The position numbers and the translations under genes were made by a program. The notes under the pieces are model-generated. The model saw only the letters and a program-made list of their open reading frames with translations, did no database searches and was not told the origin of the DNA. From contig OU452225.1 of assembly GCA_911728455.2 (NCBI GenBank), forward strand, positions 14,854,731-14,918,730: a stretch of 64,000 nucleotides of DNA. Direction: 5' to 3'. Of the stretch, positions 45,196 to 64,000 are shown in pieces (the stretch's first letter is position 1; each line of letters starts with the position of its first letter). This DNA is from Marthasterias glacialis (taxonomy: Eukaryota; Echinodermata; Asteroidea; Forcipulatida; Asteriidae).

Positions 45196-48100
45196 ATGCC
45201 GATGCTGCGGTGTTTAGGTGTAAGTTGTTTCAATGCTCTGTCCTCTGTAGACTGTGTATAGAGTGTACGGTTTTGTTAACTTGTGTGCTTGTTAACTTTT
45301 TAGTTTTTTAGCACTTTACTTTACATTATGCATTGTCGATACAGTGTTCATGGTGGAAAAACATAAATGTTGACAGATTTACATATAATACCATACTAGA
45401 CCCAGTAACTTGGGCGCTGTACTCCTTTTTTGAGATTTTGACATTATCTGTCGTACTAGCGCCCCAGTAAGGAATATGTAGTAACTGCAACGGTCAGGAG
45501 GATTTAAATCACCTCTGATAAAAAAAATGCCTTAGACTCAACAGAATTGCTCAAAATTCGCCTACTGTCTTCTCCAAGTGTTTATGGTGTAATAAAATGC
45601 ATTTAATTGTATTCACGATCATTTTCTGTCCTCCAAATCGATGATTTTTAGGGCCTCTGACAACCCTGCCGTTACAATCGCCATTTTGATTACTAATGTT
45701 ACAACTGTTTTCTGACTTGAAAAAAGTCGTATTAACGCTGCGGGGATCCTGTGTTCGCTGATGCCCGGACTTGAATATTGTTTTGCGCAGTCAACGCAGG
45801 ATACCAGCTGTGTCAACGACCCCCCACAATGGCAACATTGTACAGCACGCGCTTGGCAATCATGACCAATGGAACTTTGTGGTGTTCGTTGACTGGTATC
45901 CTGTGTTGACTGCGCAAAACAATATTCAAGTCCGGGCATCAGCGAACACGTGATCCCGCAGCGTTAATACGACTTTTTCAAGTCAGAAAACAGTCGTAAC
46001 ATTAGTAATCAAAATGGCGAACGGCAGGGTTGTCAGAGGCCCTAAAAATCATCGATTTGGAGGACAGAAAATGATCGTGAGTACAATTAAATGCATTTTA
46101 TTACACCATAAACACTTGGAGAAGACAGTAGGCGAATTTTGAGCAATTCTGTTGAGTCTAAGGCATTTTTTTTAACAGAGGTGATTTAAATCCTCCTGAC
46201 CATCGCAGTTACTACATATTCCTTACTGGGGCGCTAGTACAACAGATAATGTCAAAATCTCAAAAAAGGAGTACAGCGCCCCAGTTACTGGGTCTAGTAC
46301 CATACAGTACATCATGTACATCAACTAGACTACTGAGACTGCCCGGTATCTGGAGGCAGTTCGAATCCTACTCCGAGTTGCGAAATTAACTGGTACGCGG
46401 AACCAGCCCATAGGACCAGCGCACCGCATACCAACATACCAGTTAATTTTGCAACTCCGGTTGCCATATTTGTTGCAATACTGTTTGAATGGGATCTGAA
46501 TTACGGTGAGAATTTATCACTTTTTAACAACTCTTAGTTTGCAGAGTGGATTTTCTGGACCCGTGCAACACTCGATGAGAGTTGAAAGAACACATAGAGC
46601 CTAGTTTTGGCGAGATCTGATTTCAAAAAAGAACTGTAGTCATGTAAACGTGAAGGGCAGAAAGTTTCGAATAGGATTTTGTACATGTCACTCTATGAGG
46701 TTCGTGGAGATGATAGCAGAACGAACCTCATAGTTCTAGGAGTATTCAAATCCTATTAGCAGGGGGTACCACAACCATGATTGATAGATGTTAATTTTTG
46801 CATCGGGGATAAAGAATATTATTTGTAATGTTTTAACCCTACAGTGTTATCTGTTAACATCATACAACTAATAAATTGTATTTACATTCTTATGCAGAGG
46901 GTGCTTTCAAACTCCAGAGTTGTCTCCCACTGTTGGCAGATCCATGTACAACGATTGTTGTCTGTTTCAACCAAAGTTAACTCACCCATGGTGCCGATAG
47001 TGATTGAACAAACAGTAAGTAGATCATTAATCGTGAACAAATTATTATAACAAATTTAATACTGTTCTACTGACAAAATGGTCAGACTACCTAGAGTTTA
47101 TAGAGTTTGTGTAAATTGATTTAAATTTAATTCTGGGGTGAACAGAGAAACATTGACTGGAGCAGGATTTGAACCTGTGACCAGGTTATGAGGTGTGATC
47201 CCTGGCTACACACGGCAGTAACCGGTTGAATGGCTTCTGACTGGCAAACTCCCCCCCCCCCCCCCCCCCCGAACAAAGATATGGACAAAATAGGGAAGTT
47301 GCCAACATTAGGGCTGGATAGCTCAGTTGGTAGAGCGTCGGTACATAAAGCCAGTGGTCGCAGGTTCAAATCCCACTCCAGTCAATTTTTCTTTGTTCAC
47401 CCCAGAATTGATTTAATAATTTACCCAGTCAGTTTCCCTTGTGGTTTATTGCTTGTTAATTAAAATTTCTCCATTCATTTTTTTTTTTATCAAAAAATTT
47501 AAGCCAGAAGATTTTGGTGTAAACACTATAGTTGGATTTACCCTTCACTGATGTATGATATAAGCACTTAAGCACTGTATACTCGGTGCTTTGCTGAGCC
47601 CTGCCGGGAAAAAAATCCGCTGGCCTACTACATGTACATACTCCGGTGGGATTCGAACCCTTGACCCCTGCATTCTAGAGCAGATATCTCATCAAGCGTG
47701 CCCAGTAATAAGAGGCAGGTTTCAATCCTGTAGTCAGCACCGGGTCCCGCAACAATTTAAATAGATGTAATAATTGCATCAGGATAAAGATGAGTGTTTT
47801 TAGTTTTGATGTAGGGGAGGACCAAAAATAATATTATAAATTTTTTTTAGCCCTGATAATCAAAATATTGAGTGTTTTGCTGATGCATGTAAATAGTTAC
47901 TTTTTAATGAAGAATAGCAGTTACATTCTTACATTCTTGACAGGGTTCACCCTTAACACTAACCCGGGGTACATTGTCTAGTAAAAACTGTTATAGGCTG
48001 TTTAATAATGCTCATACTTCTTCCATTTCAGATGTGAATAATACAGTTTAGAAATGTGTAAATTTATTTTAAGTGTTTGAGTGTAACTTCATTTGACCGT

Positions 48101-51100
48101 TAAACTGGTTGTGATTGCTACCATTAGTATCAGGAATATACATTTATGACAATACATGTTTGAAATTTGGGCAATGGAACTTCCTGGGGGCAAGTAAAAT
48201 TGCACAGTTTACTAGCCCCTGGGGTGACTTTACAAAAAAGCTTAAGCGCAAGGCCTGATTGAGGATAAGGCAAATATAATTTATTTTTAAAAGAAGTTCA
48301 CATTTTTTGTGACAGGGTCGTGGAGAGAGAGCTTACGACATCTACTCAAGACTGCTCAAGGAACGCATTATCTGCCTCATGGGTCCAGTAAGTACACAAA
48401 TACAATGTAGTACAGTCGTTGCATAATAAACTTTAGATGCTGTGTGCTTGTACTTTTTACAAACTTCTGTGTGTCCTGTACTATGTTTTTTAAATGATCA
48501 GAAACAGTTTCCTGGAATATCTGCTTCATTGTAGAACATTTGTACATGAAGGTCTTGAGATAGATGTTGGACACCCGTTTTGTGGTTTTGTGAAGGACTA
48601 TGTTGCAGTTCTTGAAATTCAAATGTTCTTAGGCCAAGAATGTTGATTTTTAGATTCATCTTTATTCAATCTTTGTAATATTAAAATTGTTCTGCTTTTG
48701 ATGTCAGGTTGATGACACACTGGCCAGCCTGGTTGTGGCTCAACTTTTATTTCTACAGTCTGAGAGTAACAAGAAACCAATTCACATGTACATCAATAGT
48801 CCAGGTAACACTGTTTGTATCTTGGTGCATTCAAATCGGTTTAATAAAAAGTGAGGTTTGATAGTTTGATTGTTTTTCTGCTGTACATGTATGTCAACCA
48901 GTATTCATTATTACAGCGATACATAAGAGACGTGACAAAGATGCTGGCAGCATTATTAACCCTAACAGTCCCTAATTCCATCAAACTGTAACAGCAGGTT
49001 TTGTTGGATTTTGTTGGACTGGGGACTGCATGAGTAAACTGATCATGCTTTACATGGGTTCAGTCATACCACCATAATCAGAGTAACACAGTTTGGGTGT
49101 TAAGTTACCATGGTGTTGGAATTTGTTAGAGTGGAGAAGGATCTTAGTAAATCACTCCAGGGAGTTTGGGTTAAGGTTTACTTTTATTTACTTTTGATAA
49201 ACTTAACTCACGTGAATACAGTTTTTACAATTCGGAATCTTACACTAAAAACAATTAATCGTTAAATACATTTGGAAATACATTTAATGTACAGTCATCT
49301 CAAACACTTTTTATTTGTATTTTATCCAATTTAATCTTTATGATTATAATTTTGTATCAGGAGGGTCAGTGACAGCCGGGCTGGGTATATATGACACAAT
49401 GCAGTATGTCCTACCACCTATATCGACATGGTGCGTTGGGCAGGCTTGCAGTATGGCCTCACTACTCCTTGCAGCTGGGACTCCAGGCATGAGGCACAGT
49501 TTACCCAACTCCAGGGTTATGGTTCATCAGCCATCTGGCCAAGCAGCAGTAAGAATGACATAGCACATGCTTATTTAGATTATCAAATGTGAATCAGTGC
49601 TAACTTAACCCTAACCCCCTAAGCATTTTTACTAGGAGACCTCTTCAACCCATCATACCCACAGTACACATATGGGGACAGTACACAACCCATCATACTC
49701 CCACAGTACACATATGGGGACAGTACATAACCCATCATACTCCCACAGTACACATATGGGGACAGTACACAACCCATCATACTCCCACGGAACACATATG
49801 GGGACAGTACACAACCCATCATACTCCCACAGTACACATATGGGGACAGTACACAACCCATCATAATCCAACAGGTCTTGTGCTGTTTGATTTTGGCTGA
49901 CTGGGTATGTTATGACATGGGTAGAGCTCACACACTCAGCCAAAGTCCAACAGGGTTGCATATCATAGTACTACTTACCACACTCAGCCAAAGTCCAACA
50001 CTAGTCCCCTGAACCATTGGTACTCAACCAGCCATAGTCCAACAGCAGAGACAAGATTCACAGAACTCAACCATCCAAAGTCCAACAATACCCCCTGTTG
50101 GATTTTGTCTGCCCTGGGGTGGTTAGGGTTAATTGTATTCTGTCACTGTGTCATGTTTTCCAATCAACCATCAAGAAATATTACCACTTTGTAAACTTGA
50201 GCAATTTCTTTTGACTGTTCTGTCACACAATATAAGTTTTAAGAAAATGTGGACTAACAACAAATAGACTAAAATGAATGTGTTCTTCTGACAACTAATG
50301 CTGTACCATCACCTTAATATTATGGTCTGAAAATTCTCTTCCACAGGGCCAAGCCACAGATATTCAAATACAAGCAGAAGAGATCCTCAAGATTAAATCT
50401 CAAATCAACCAGTTATATTTAAAGCACACGAAACAGCCGCTGGAAACAATAGGTAAGGAAGAGTTCCTCATGTCAATAGCTATTTTGTGTTCTGATTCCA
50501 GCAGAAGCATTATAGACCCTTCTCACTGAGGTCACATATCTATAGCAATGTGGGAGGTCTGCCATCCTGGAGTACTTTGCACATGAACGATATGTACGCA
50601 CACCTAGGTCCAGTTAGCATTGTGTTTCGTAGCACATGTTCGTACAATTCTAGTAACGTTTGTTGGTGATGTCCACATGTAAATACTCTAGCATGGTGAG
50701 CGATACAATAGTGACGTCATCTACAAAGTGCCTATATGAGTAAAACTATAGATCTGCAGACACTATATGTTTTTGTCACCATCCAAAAGAAATGTTTCTC
50801 TTTTGTCTTAAAAATTGAAGTGTTTTTAGGCTCATGCGCAGACACTTGTAGTATCCACTGACATGCAGATAGCGAGAGCTGCACAGAAATATGCCAGGTG
50901 TTGATCCAGCAAGTCTTGGGGGACAGCACTGATCCAGTGTGCCATTACATATGCAGGTGCTGGTGGGGGGTGGCACGCACACCCCTTTTGCGCCCGCTGG
51001 ACCCCCTAACCCCCCCCCCCCCCACCCCGGATATGCCACTTGATAAAGCTCTTGGCAGTGGCGCAATAAGACATATTCATTTGGGGTGGGGCCCCCCTCC

Positions 51101-51308
51101 CCCCAGATTTTGCCACTGGCTCCGTAATAAAACCAATCACTTCACAAATATTGAGAAAAATATGCTTTTTGTCGCTGTTGCAGAATCGGTGATGGAGCGA
51201 GACAGATTCATGAGCCCAGAAGAAGCAAAGGAGTTTGGAATTATTGACAAAGTCTTAGAACACCCTCCTCTACCCGGGGAAAACAACAAGGAGAACAAGA
51301 GCGATTGA
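45196..51308 (+). CDS. CLPP: Mitochondrial ATP-dependent Clp protease proteolytic subunit, seven coding exons
   Basis: Matrix serine protease forming a double heptamer that degrades proteins unfolded by ClpX. Exons: 45196-45219, 46898-47014, 48316-48387, 48708-48804, 49361-49548, 50347-50452, 51184-51308 (729 nt, 242 aa; human about 277). The first 40 residues are Arg/Ser-rich without acidic residues, as in a mitochondrial presequence. The mature part starts around PIVIEQT. Ser134 (GQACSMAS), His159 (MVHQPSG) and Asp208 (MERDRFMS) form the catalytic triad, spaced 25 and 49 residues apart as in bacterial ClpP. Other landmarks: [56 protein letters not shown]. The C-terminal extension is short and Lys/Asn-rich. 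Exon 1 (MPMLRCLG, donor GTAAGT) is chosen because it keeps phase and extends the presequence; it is less certain than the rest. The Ala-to-Cys change before the active serine is unusual. Confidence 0.93.
45397..46296. mobile_element. ~0.9-kb palindromic foldback element
   Basis: Ends GACCCAGTAACTTGGGCGCT and AGCGCCCCAGTTACTGGGTC inside TA flanks; arms about 400 bp pair with scattered mismatches. Shares with the 43.4-kb element the outer ends, a GATCATTTTCTGTCCTCCAA / AATCGATGATTTTTAG block and the GCGCAGTCAACGCAGGATAC core. The loop near 45810-45890 is unpaired and not shared. CLPP intron 1. Confidence 0.85.
47111..47428. mobile_element. Inverted pair of tRNA-like arms
   Basis: Ends AATTCTGGGGTGAACAGAGA and TTTGTTCACCCCAGAATT are inverted, with ACATTGACTGGAGCAGGATT mirrored by TCCCACTCCAGTCAATTTTT. 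The right arm reads GGCTGGATAGCTCAGTTGGT then AGAGC and GGTTCAAATCCCAC, with 7-bp acceptor-like and 4-bp D-like stems; the left arm carries a reverse tRNA-like block. A poly-C tract separates them. A head-to-head tRNA-derived palindrome in CLPP intron 2, probably not a working tRNA. Confidence 0.65.
48958..49168 (+). repeat. ~210-bp dispersed repeat, copy 1
   Basis: Includes ATCAAACTGTAACAGCAGGT, GAGTAAACTGATCATGCTTT, ACCACCATAATCAGAGTAAC and CCAGGGAGTTTGGGTTA. Nearly the same sequence in the same orientation lies at 59281-59498 beside LRRC40 exon 5. CLPP intron 4. Confidence 0.7.
49620..50130 (-). repeat. Repeat copy with expanded 42-bp minisatellite
   Basis: At 49637-49866 the unit CCCATCATACTCCCACAGTA-CACATATGGGGACAGTACACAA is repeated five to six times. 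The rest (GTCTTGTGCTGTTTGATTTT, CTCAGCCAAAGTCCAACA, CCTGAACCATTGGTACTCAA) is the reverse complement of 18580-19038, where the same unit has only two or three copies. CLPP intron 5. Confidence 0.75.
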
Positions 51309-51699
51309 TGACAAGGTTTTAACACACAAAGACTTCTATCTTAAGAAAACTTCCCCTCAATGATGTTAAGAATCACTTCTTCACCATCTTCACACCTTTT
51401 TGTGACAAGTACCGGGTCTTGACAGATTTCTCAAAAACTGATTTATCCCAACTAATTTCTATCCATAAACAGGCTTGTGATATCCCCCCTTTCCAGGTAA
51501 ACAAGAATTACCCTGTGGGAGAGATTTCTACCCTGCTGGGAAGGAAACACAAAATTCTATTAATTGTGTAATTGAGATGCCTCACTCTTCCTCAATTATC
51601 AATCCCATGTAACTTGAAAAATGTACCACCAAGACTCGATGATGATCTTAGGTTATAAGATTCAGCCAGTTTTGTTGTATTTTATCTGTGAAAAATGCA

Positions 51700-52228
51700 T
51701 TTAAAGGTTTGGTGAAATACTAAGTTTTGATGTTTTTAATTTACACCTAATAGTTATCATACAATAATTCAGTTGAACATTTTTTGGTTTGCCTTCCGGT
51801 ATATGATTTATTTTCTTTAAAAGTAATGGTTTTCAGGAACGCCCACATAAATAGGTCATATGCTGACATGGCTGGATTCCTTCTGTGACATCATCATTAC
51901 ATAATTTATTCATGAGCTATTCCAGAGGACAATCGTTCCTGGACAGGGGTCCGCCAAAGGAATGACAAATATGCGTTCTTTCTTTTCCAAAATTCACTCA
52001 TGAATATATATTATGTAATACATGTGATGTCACAGACGGAATCAAGCCATGTCAGCAAGTGACCTATTTTTGTGGGTGTTCCTAAAAACTATTATTTTTA
52101 AAGAAAATCAATCATGTAAAAATATACAGGAAGGCTCTAAATGAGTTTTTCTCAACTGAATTAGTGTATATTAACTATAAAGTGTAAAATAAAAACATCA
52201 ATACAAAGTAATTCACCAAACCTTTAAA
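51700..52228. mobile_element. ~530-bp foldback element in the CLPP 3' UTR
   Basis: Left end TTTAAAGGTTTGGTGAA, right end TTCACCAAACCTTTAAA. Pairing continues inward: AACGCCCACATAAATAGGTC with GACCTATTTTTGTGGGTGTT, and GCTGACATGGCTGGATTCC with GGAATCAAGCCATGTCAGC. TTAA is present at both borders within the end repeats. It starts about 390 bases after the stop codon and contains one of two candidate CLPP poly(A) signals (AATAAA, 52188-52193) near its right end. Confidence 0.8.
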
Positions 52229-52507
52229 AACAGAGTCTTTATAACCATAATAGAGTCCACTAACAGACTCATCAGACTGTTCAGAGTTCAGACTCGTCAG
52301 AGTTCTTACTGAAGATACTTTAATATTTCTCGTTGTGAAAGTATAATGGGTTCCTGTGAAATTAGAGATTGATTTCCCACTGTGCAACAACTTAAGCTGC
52401 TGGTGCTACTTTTCCCAATGAGTTACAGATTGTTTTAGGAATGGATTTCGCTGAATGAACACCAACTGCAAGTGTAAGGAACTTTGATACTTGGTTTCTA
52501 AATGCTT

Positions 52508-52513
52508 AATAAA
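52508..52513 (+). terminator. Candidate distal CLPP poly(A) signal
   Basis: AATAAA about 1.2 kb after the stop codon, followed by a TTTTTTGTCAGCGCTTGGTTG stretch. A proximal AATAAA at 52188 lies inside the foldback element. Which is used cannot be told from sequence. Confidence 0.4.
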
Positions 52514-54085
52514 TATGAACATTTTGGAGGACATTTTTTGTCAGCGCTTGGTTGACTTTGTCAGATATTTACTTGACCCGCCTTGAAGTTTGTGAATGGC
52601 GGGGTTGGAGGCATAAATAACCCCACCCTCTTTTACCATCAATTTACTTGATTCATTCCAAATACAAAGTGCTCCTGTAATCTATCTGCTATGTACAACA
52701 ACAAATCACAGTATGGTGACCTAAGAATTCCATGGTAAGTTGAAATGTTATTTGGTATGTATTTTTTTGAGTTGTGCAAAATGTTAGATTAGTTTCATGA
52801 AAACAGTCGTGGAAAGTGAGATACAAAACTTTTGTCTTGCAATGACATCACAGAAAAACAGTACAAATACCAAAGGATCATAGCATACATTTTATAGTTT
52901 ATTTCACAATTTGTTCCACACAGTGTTTCATAATTACCTCATGCACAAGTGTTTTTAATTTTGTATTTTCTTTTTATAAAAAAAAAGTTTTATCATAAAT
53001 TCCCCCCAAATTTTAAATACTTGTAATTAACTGGAAGCCAGCAATGAAAAAAATGTTAAACATATGATAACCTTAAATTCTCTAGAAACATAAAATTCAA
53101 ATTTCAAATCAAGCAAATTTCAAATCAAGGTCCTTCGCCCTTTCAATCATTTGAAATCAGATTAAACTTAGATGGTCCATATGACCAATATTGAAAATTA
53201 GAGATAAAAGTACTTGAGTATGCAGTTGAAAGCTGGTGACACAATTTGGGAGGATAGTACTTTCTTCTGTATTCCACTCTCTAAAGTCTCAAGTCCAAAG
53301 TGCATTATCTTAGACAGTGGGGCAAGTCAATCTACGACGTTGTTTTGCGGTCCCGTCATTGGCAGACACCCAAACCTTTCCCTAAATTCAGTAAAAATTA
53401 TGTAAAAATCAAAGTCGTATTGTTCCCACGATAAATATCCCGTCAATTATTTAAAATAGATGAAATGTAAGATGAATTATGTTCCGGATTATTTGTGAAC
53501 AAGGGCCATAGAATCGCGAAATGGACCAATCAGAAGCCAACCTTTCGTGACCTCGGGTCAAAATTATACCCTCGTCCGCAAAAAAAAGGAGAAAATTTCA
53601 ATGTAGGCCTAGGTTGTAGGTTGTGCCCAGGAATTGTTAAGTGCCAGAAAACAGCGGCTATGTACTTGTACATCAGAGCTTGCCATGCTTTAATGGTATG
53701 GATAGAATGATGGGTTGTTAATGTTATAGATCCTGTATAGAAATTCCTCAAATTTTGTACTGGTAAAGACATAATCTGTTGGTTTTTATTGATAGTGAAT
53801 GGAAATTATAAGTTCACTTTGAAAAATTAGAAAATTAAGTGCTGGTCGGAAAACACATTTTGTTTTTCCCGAGTGATAGTTGGGAGATCGTATGTGCCGG
53901 TCAGGTTTTTCTGGCACCAACCACCGTGGGCAGAATGCTGCATTAAACTTACTTACTATTACAATATTACATACACTTTGTGTATCAGCATGATCACACA
54001 ATAAAAGTCATTGGGAAAGAGTTCAGACTTATCATTCTTCTTCAGACCACTTTTGATGGATGGGATCGCCTGTTGTTAATTTAAT
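52514..54085. other. Convergent intergenic region between CLPP and LRRC40
   Basis: Mostly AT-rich unique-looking DNA with no recognised gene. A TTTATT at 53785-53790 reads AATAAA on the minus strand about 300 bases after the LRRC40 stop and is a plausible poly(A) signal for it. Confidence 0.5.
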
Positions 54086-62755
<8,670 letters not shown>

Positions 62756-63156
62756 CGTTGACGCATTGACTGATCACACACAAAAATGATGATCAGCAGA
62801 GACACCAGCACATCAAAATGTCCAAAAGCTACTCAAAAAAAAACACTGTTATTACTAATTGCCAGAAAGTGAAACTCATATACAGACTTCAAGCCGATCA
62901 GGCTTTACAAAACTAAATCTTAAGATAGTTCAAAAAATATTAACCATGCTCCTATTTTGCTGCTCCTCTCTGTTGACATATTTGCCTCCCCGTCAAAACT
63001 GCCAACACACTTGTATGGGGTGCTTTGCCGCCCTCTCTCAACAAAAACCAGAAAACACCCTAAGTATGGTGCCCGCAAGCTCTGTGCACTCCCATTTCAT
63101 AAGCCCATGTAGAAGTGCAGGATTAAGAGCACATTTTTGAGCGATGATTTAATCGC
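62756..63156. promoter_or_regulatory. Short divergent promoter region, LRRC40 / PNKP-like gene
   Basis: Only about 400 bp separate the two opposed start codons (527 bp if the PNKP-like protein starts at 63283). No TATA box is clear. Both transcripts must start within it, which suggests a shared bidirectional promoter, but no specific sites are claimed. Confidence 0.5.
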
Positions 63157-63526
63157 ATGTTTGGGGCGGCAGCATCAAACTTGTTCAGACAGGCAAAACA
63201 ATGCCATGGAAATTATATAAAAACTCAATTTTCATCTAGGATCTACTATTTGGTCAGAGCAATTTCTTCTGCTGAGTTTACCATGCCGCCAAAGAGAAAA
63301 TCAACCCGGGCCGCTGACGCTACTGCGTCGAAGAAGGCCAAGCAGGCCGAGTGGGAGTTGAAGTTTGATGAGGACTGGAGTGGGCACGGCCTCCGGGCCG
63401 GAGCGAGTAATCTCCCACCAGTATTTGTGCTGAGTGGCCCTGCCGTACAGGGGTCGTCGAAGATCGCTGCTTTTGATTTGGATATGACGCTCATTGTACC
63501 TGCCAGTGGGAAAACATTTCCGCAAG
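63157..63526 (+). CDS. PNKP: Polynucleotide kinase 3'-phosphatase-like, first exon only (runs off window)
   Basis: The family repairs DNA ends by removing 3'-phosphates and adding 5'-phosphates. The visible exon ends with SSKIAAFDLDMTLIVPASGKTFPQ, the start of the HAD-type phosphatase domain; the two aspartates of DLDMT correspond to the catalytic nucleophile and acid/base. The usual Gly of DxDGT is Met. From the ATG at 63283 the protein begins MPPKRKSTR with a Lys/Arg-rich, NLS-like stretch. An in-frame upstream ATG at 63157 (preceded by an in-frame TGA) would add 42 residues resembling a mitochondrial presequence. No FHA domain is present, unlike vertebrate PNKP. The donor GTTCAG at 63527 is weak, inferred because the frame stops at 63543. 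An acceptor-like TTTTACAG at about 63967 may start exon 2, but the 34 bases seen do not match the family. Confidence 0.75.
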
Positions 63527-63763
63527 GTTCAGACTTTTTGTCATAATCTGGTTAACTTAAATTAAAACATAAACTACTACTACTAGTCTGTTGAGCGCAA
63601 GGTAGATAGAACAGTCAGAAGACTGAAGAGTTAGAACTTAGTCTGTTAGTCTTACTTAGATCAGAACTAGAATTTAGAAAGCTTTGTTTGTTTATCATTG
63701 TTAATATATTCTATTTTACTTTAGGCCTGTATCCATGTAAATATGAATATAATAAATACTATT

Positions 63764-63905
63764 TAGACCCAGTAAATGGGGCGCTGTACTCCTTTTTTGA
63801 GATTTTGACTTTATCAGTCATCCTAGTTTTAGCTAGGTAGGGTAGTACGACCAATGAATAAGTCAAAATCTCAAAAAAGGAGTACAGCGCCCCAGTTACT
63901 GGGTC
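63764..63905. mobile_element. Minimal foldback element, ~142 bp
   Basis: TA-GACCCAGTAAATGGGGCGCT at the left, AGCGCCCCAGTTACTGGGTC at the right, arms meeting near CTAGTTTTAGCTAGG. Only terminal arms, like 44481-44605. Lies in the putative first intron of the PNKP-like gene. Confidence 0.8.
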
Positions 63906-64000
63906 AAATTATATTATTATTAATATTTCTCTCCACACTCTATTTATTTGTGACCTGATTTTACAGGTATGACAGGGCCTCCAGCAGACCATTCAACACC

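Noticed and set aside
47310-47384. Functional tRNA gene
   Set aside because: Acceptor and D stems pair, but the anticodon and T stems contain mismatches, and the segment is one arm of a larger inverted repeat.
49637-49961. Open frames across the 42-bp minisatellite on both strands
   Set aside because: A repeat unit divisible by three keeps frames open by periodicity, not by coding selection; it is intronic.
63967-64000. Second exon of the PNKP-like gene
   Set aside because: An acceptor-like TTTTACAG is present, but the 34 bases before the window edge do not resemble the family sequence expected after SGKTFPQ, so it is not called.

Overview
This is a eukaryotic, gene-sparse and intron-rich window. 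It carries six protein-coding genes in 64 kb, 0.1-4 kb introns with GT-AG junctions, AT-rich DNA, and a dense load of short palindromic (foldback/MITE-like) elements and tRNA-derived SINE-like repeats. Protein similarity, recalled from memory, fits an invertebrate deuterostome. The foldback and SINE load suggests an echinoderm, perhaps a sea star; this assignment is inference. Nothing looks bacterial or viral, and no CRISPR array, operon or rRNA was seen.

Layout. (1) 1-3640: repeat-rich intergenic DNA. (2) 3.7-14.8 kb, plus strand: calreticulin, nine exons, ending in KDEL, with a textbook ER-stress element upstream of its ATG. (3) 16.1-31.2 kb, plus: TRAPPC13, twelve exons including a probable 9-nt microexon. 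(4) 31.2-35.5 kb: convergent intergenic DNA full of repeats. (5) 42.6-35.6 kb, minus: the small glutamine-rich TPR co-chaperone (single SGTA/SGTB co-orthologue), nine coding exons. (6) 42.7-45.2 kb: divergent SGT/CLPP promoter region holding a ~1.02 kb near-perfect palindrome. (7) 45.2-52.5 kb, plus: mitochondrial ClpP protease, seven coding exons, with a ~530 bp foldback element in its 3' UTR. (8) 62.8-54.1 kb, minus: LRRC40, thirteen exons. (9) 63.2 kb to the window edge, plus: first exon of a polynucleotide kinase 3'-phosphatase-like gene, divergent from LRRC40 across ~400 bp.

The genes are housekeeping. Several concern protein quality control: calreticulin in the ER lumen, SGT for tail-anchored and mislocalised membrane proteins in the cytosol, and ClpP in the mitochondrial matrix. 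TRAPPC13 belongs to ER-Golgi/autophagy tethering, and PNKP repairs DNA ends. They are independent transcription units. The most unusual material is a modular family of TA-flanked foldback elements whose ends contain a GACCCAGTAACTGGGGCG core. It occurs at least seven times, from 125 bp minimal palindromes to ~1 kb composite palindromes that share an inner module. Coding exons were placed by hand from reading frame, splice consensus and recalled protein families; UTR limits are estimates.
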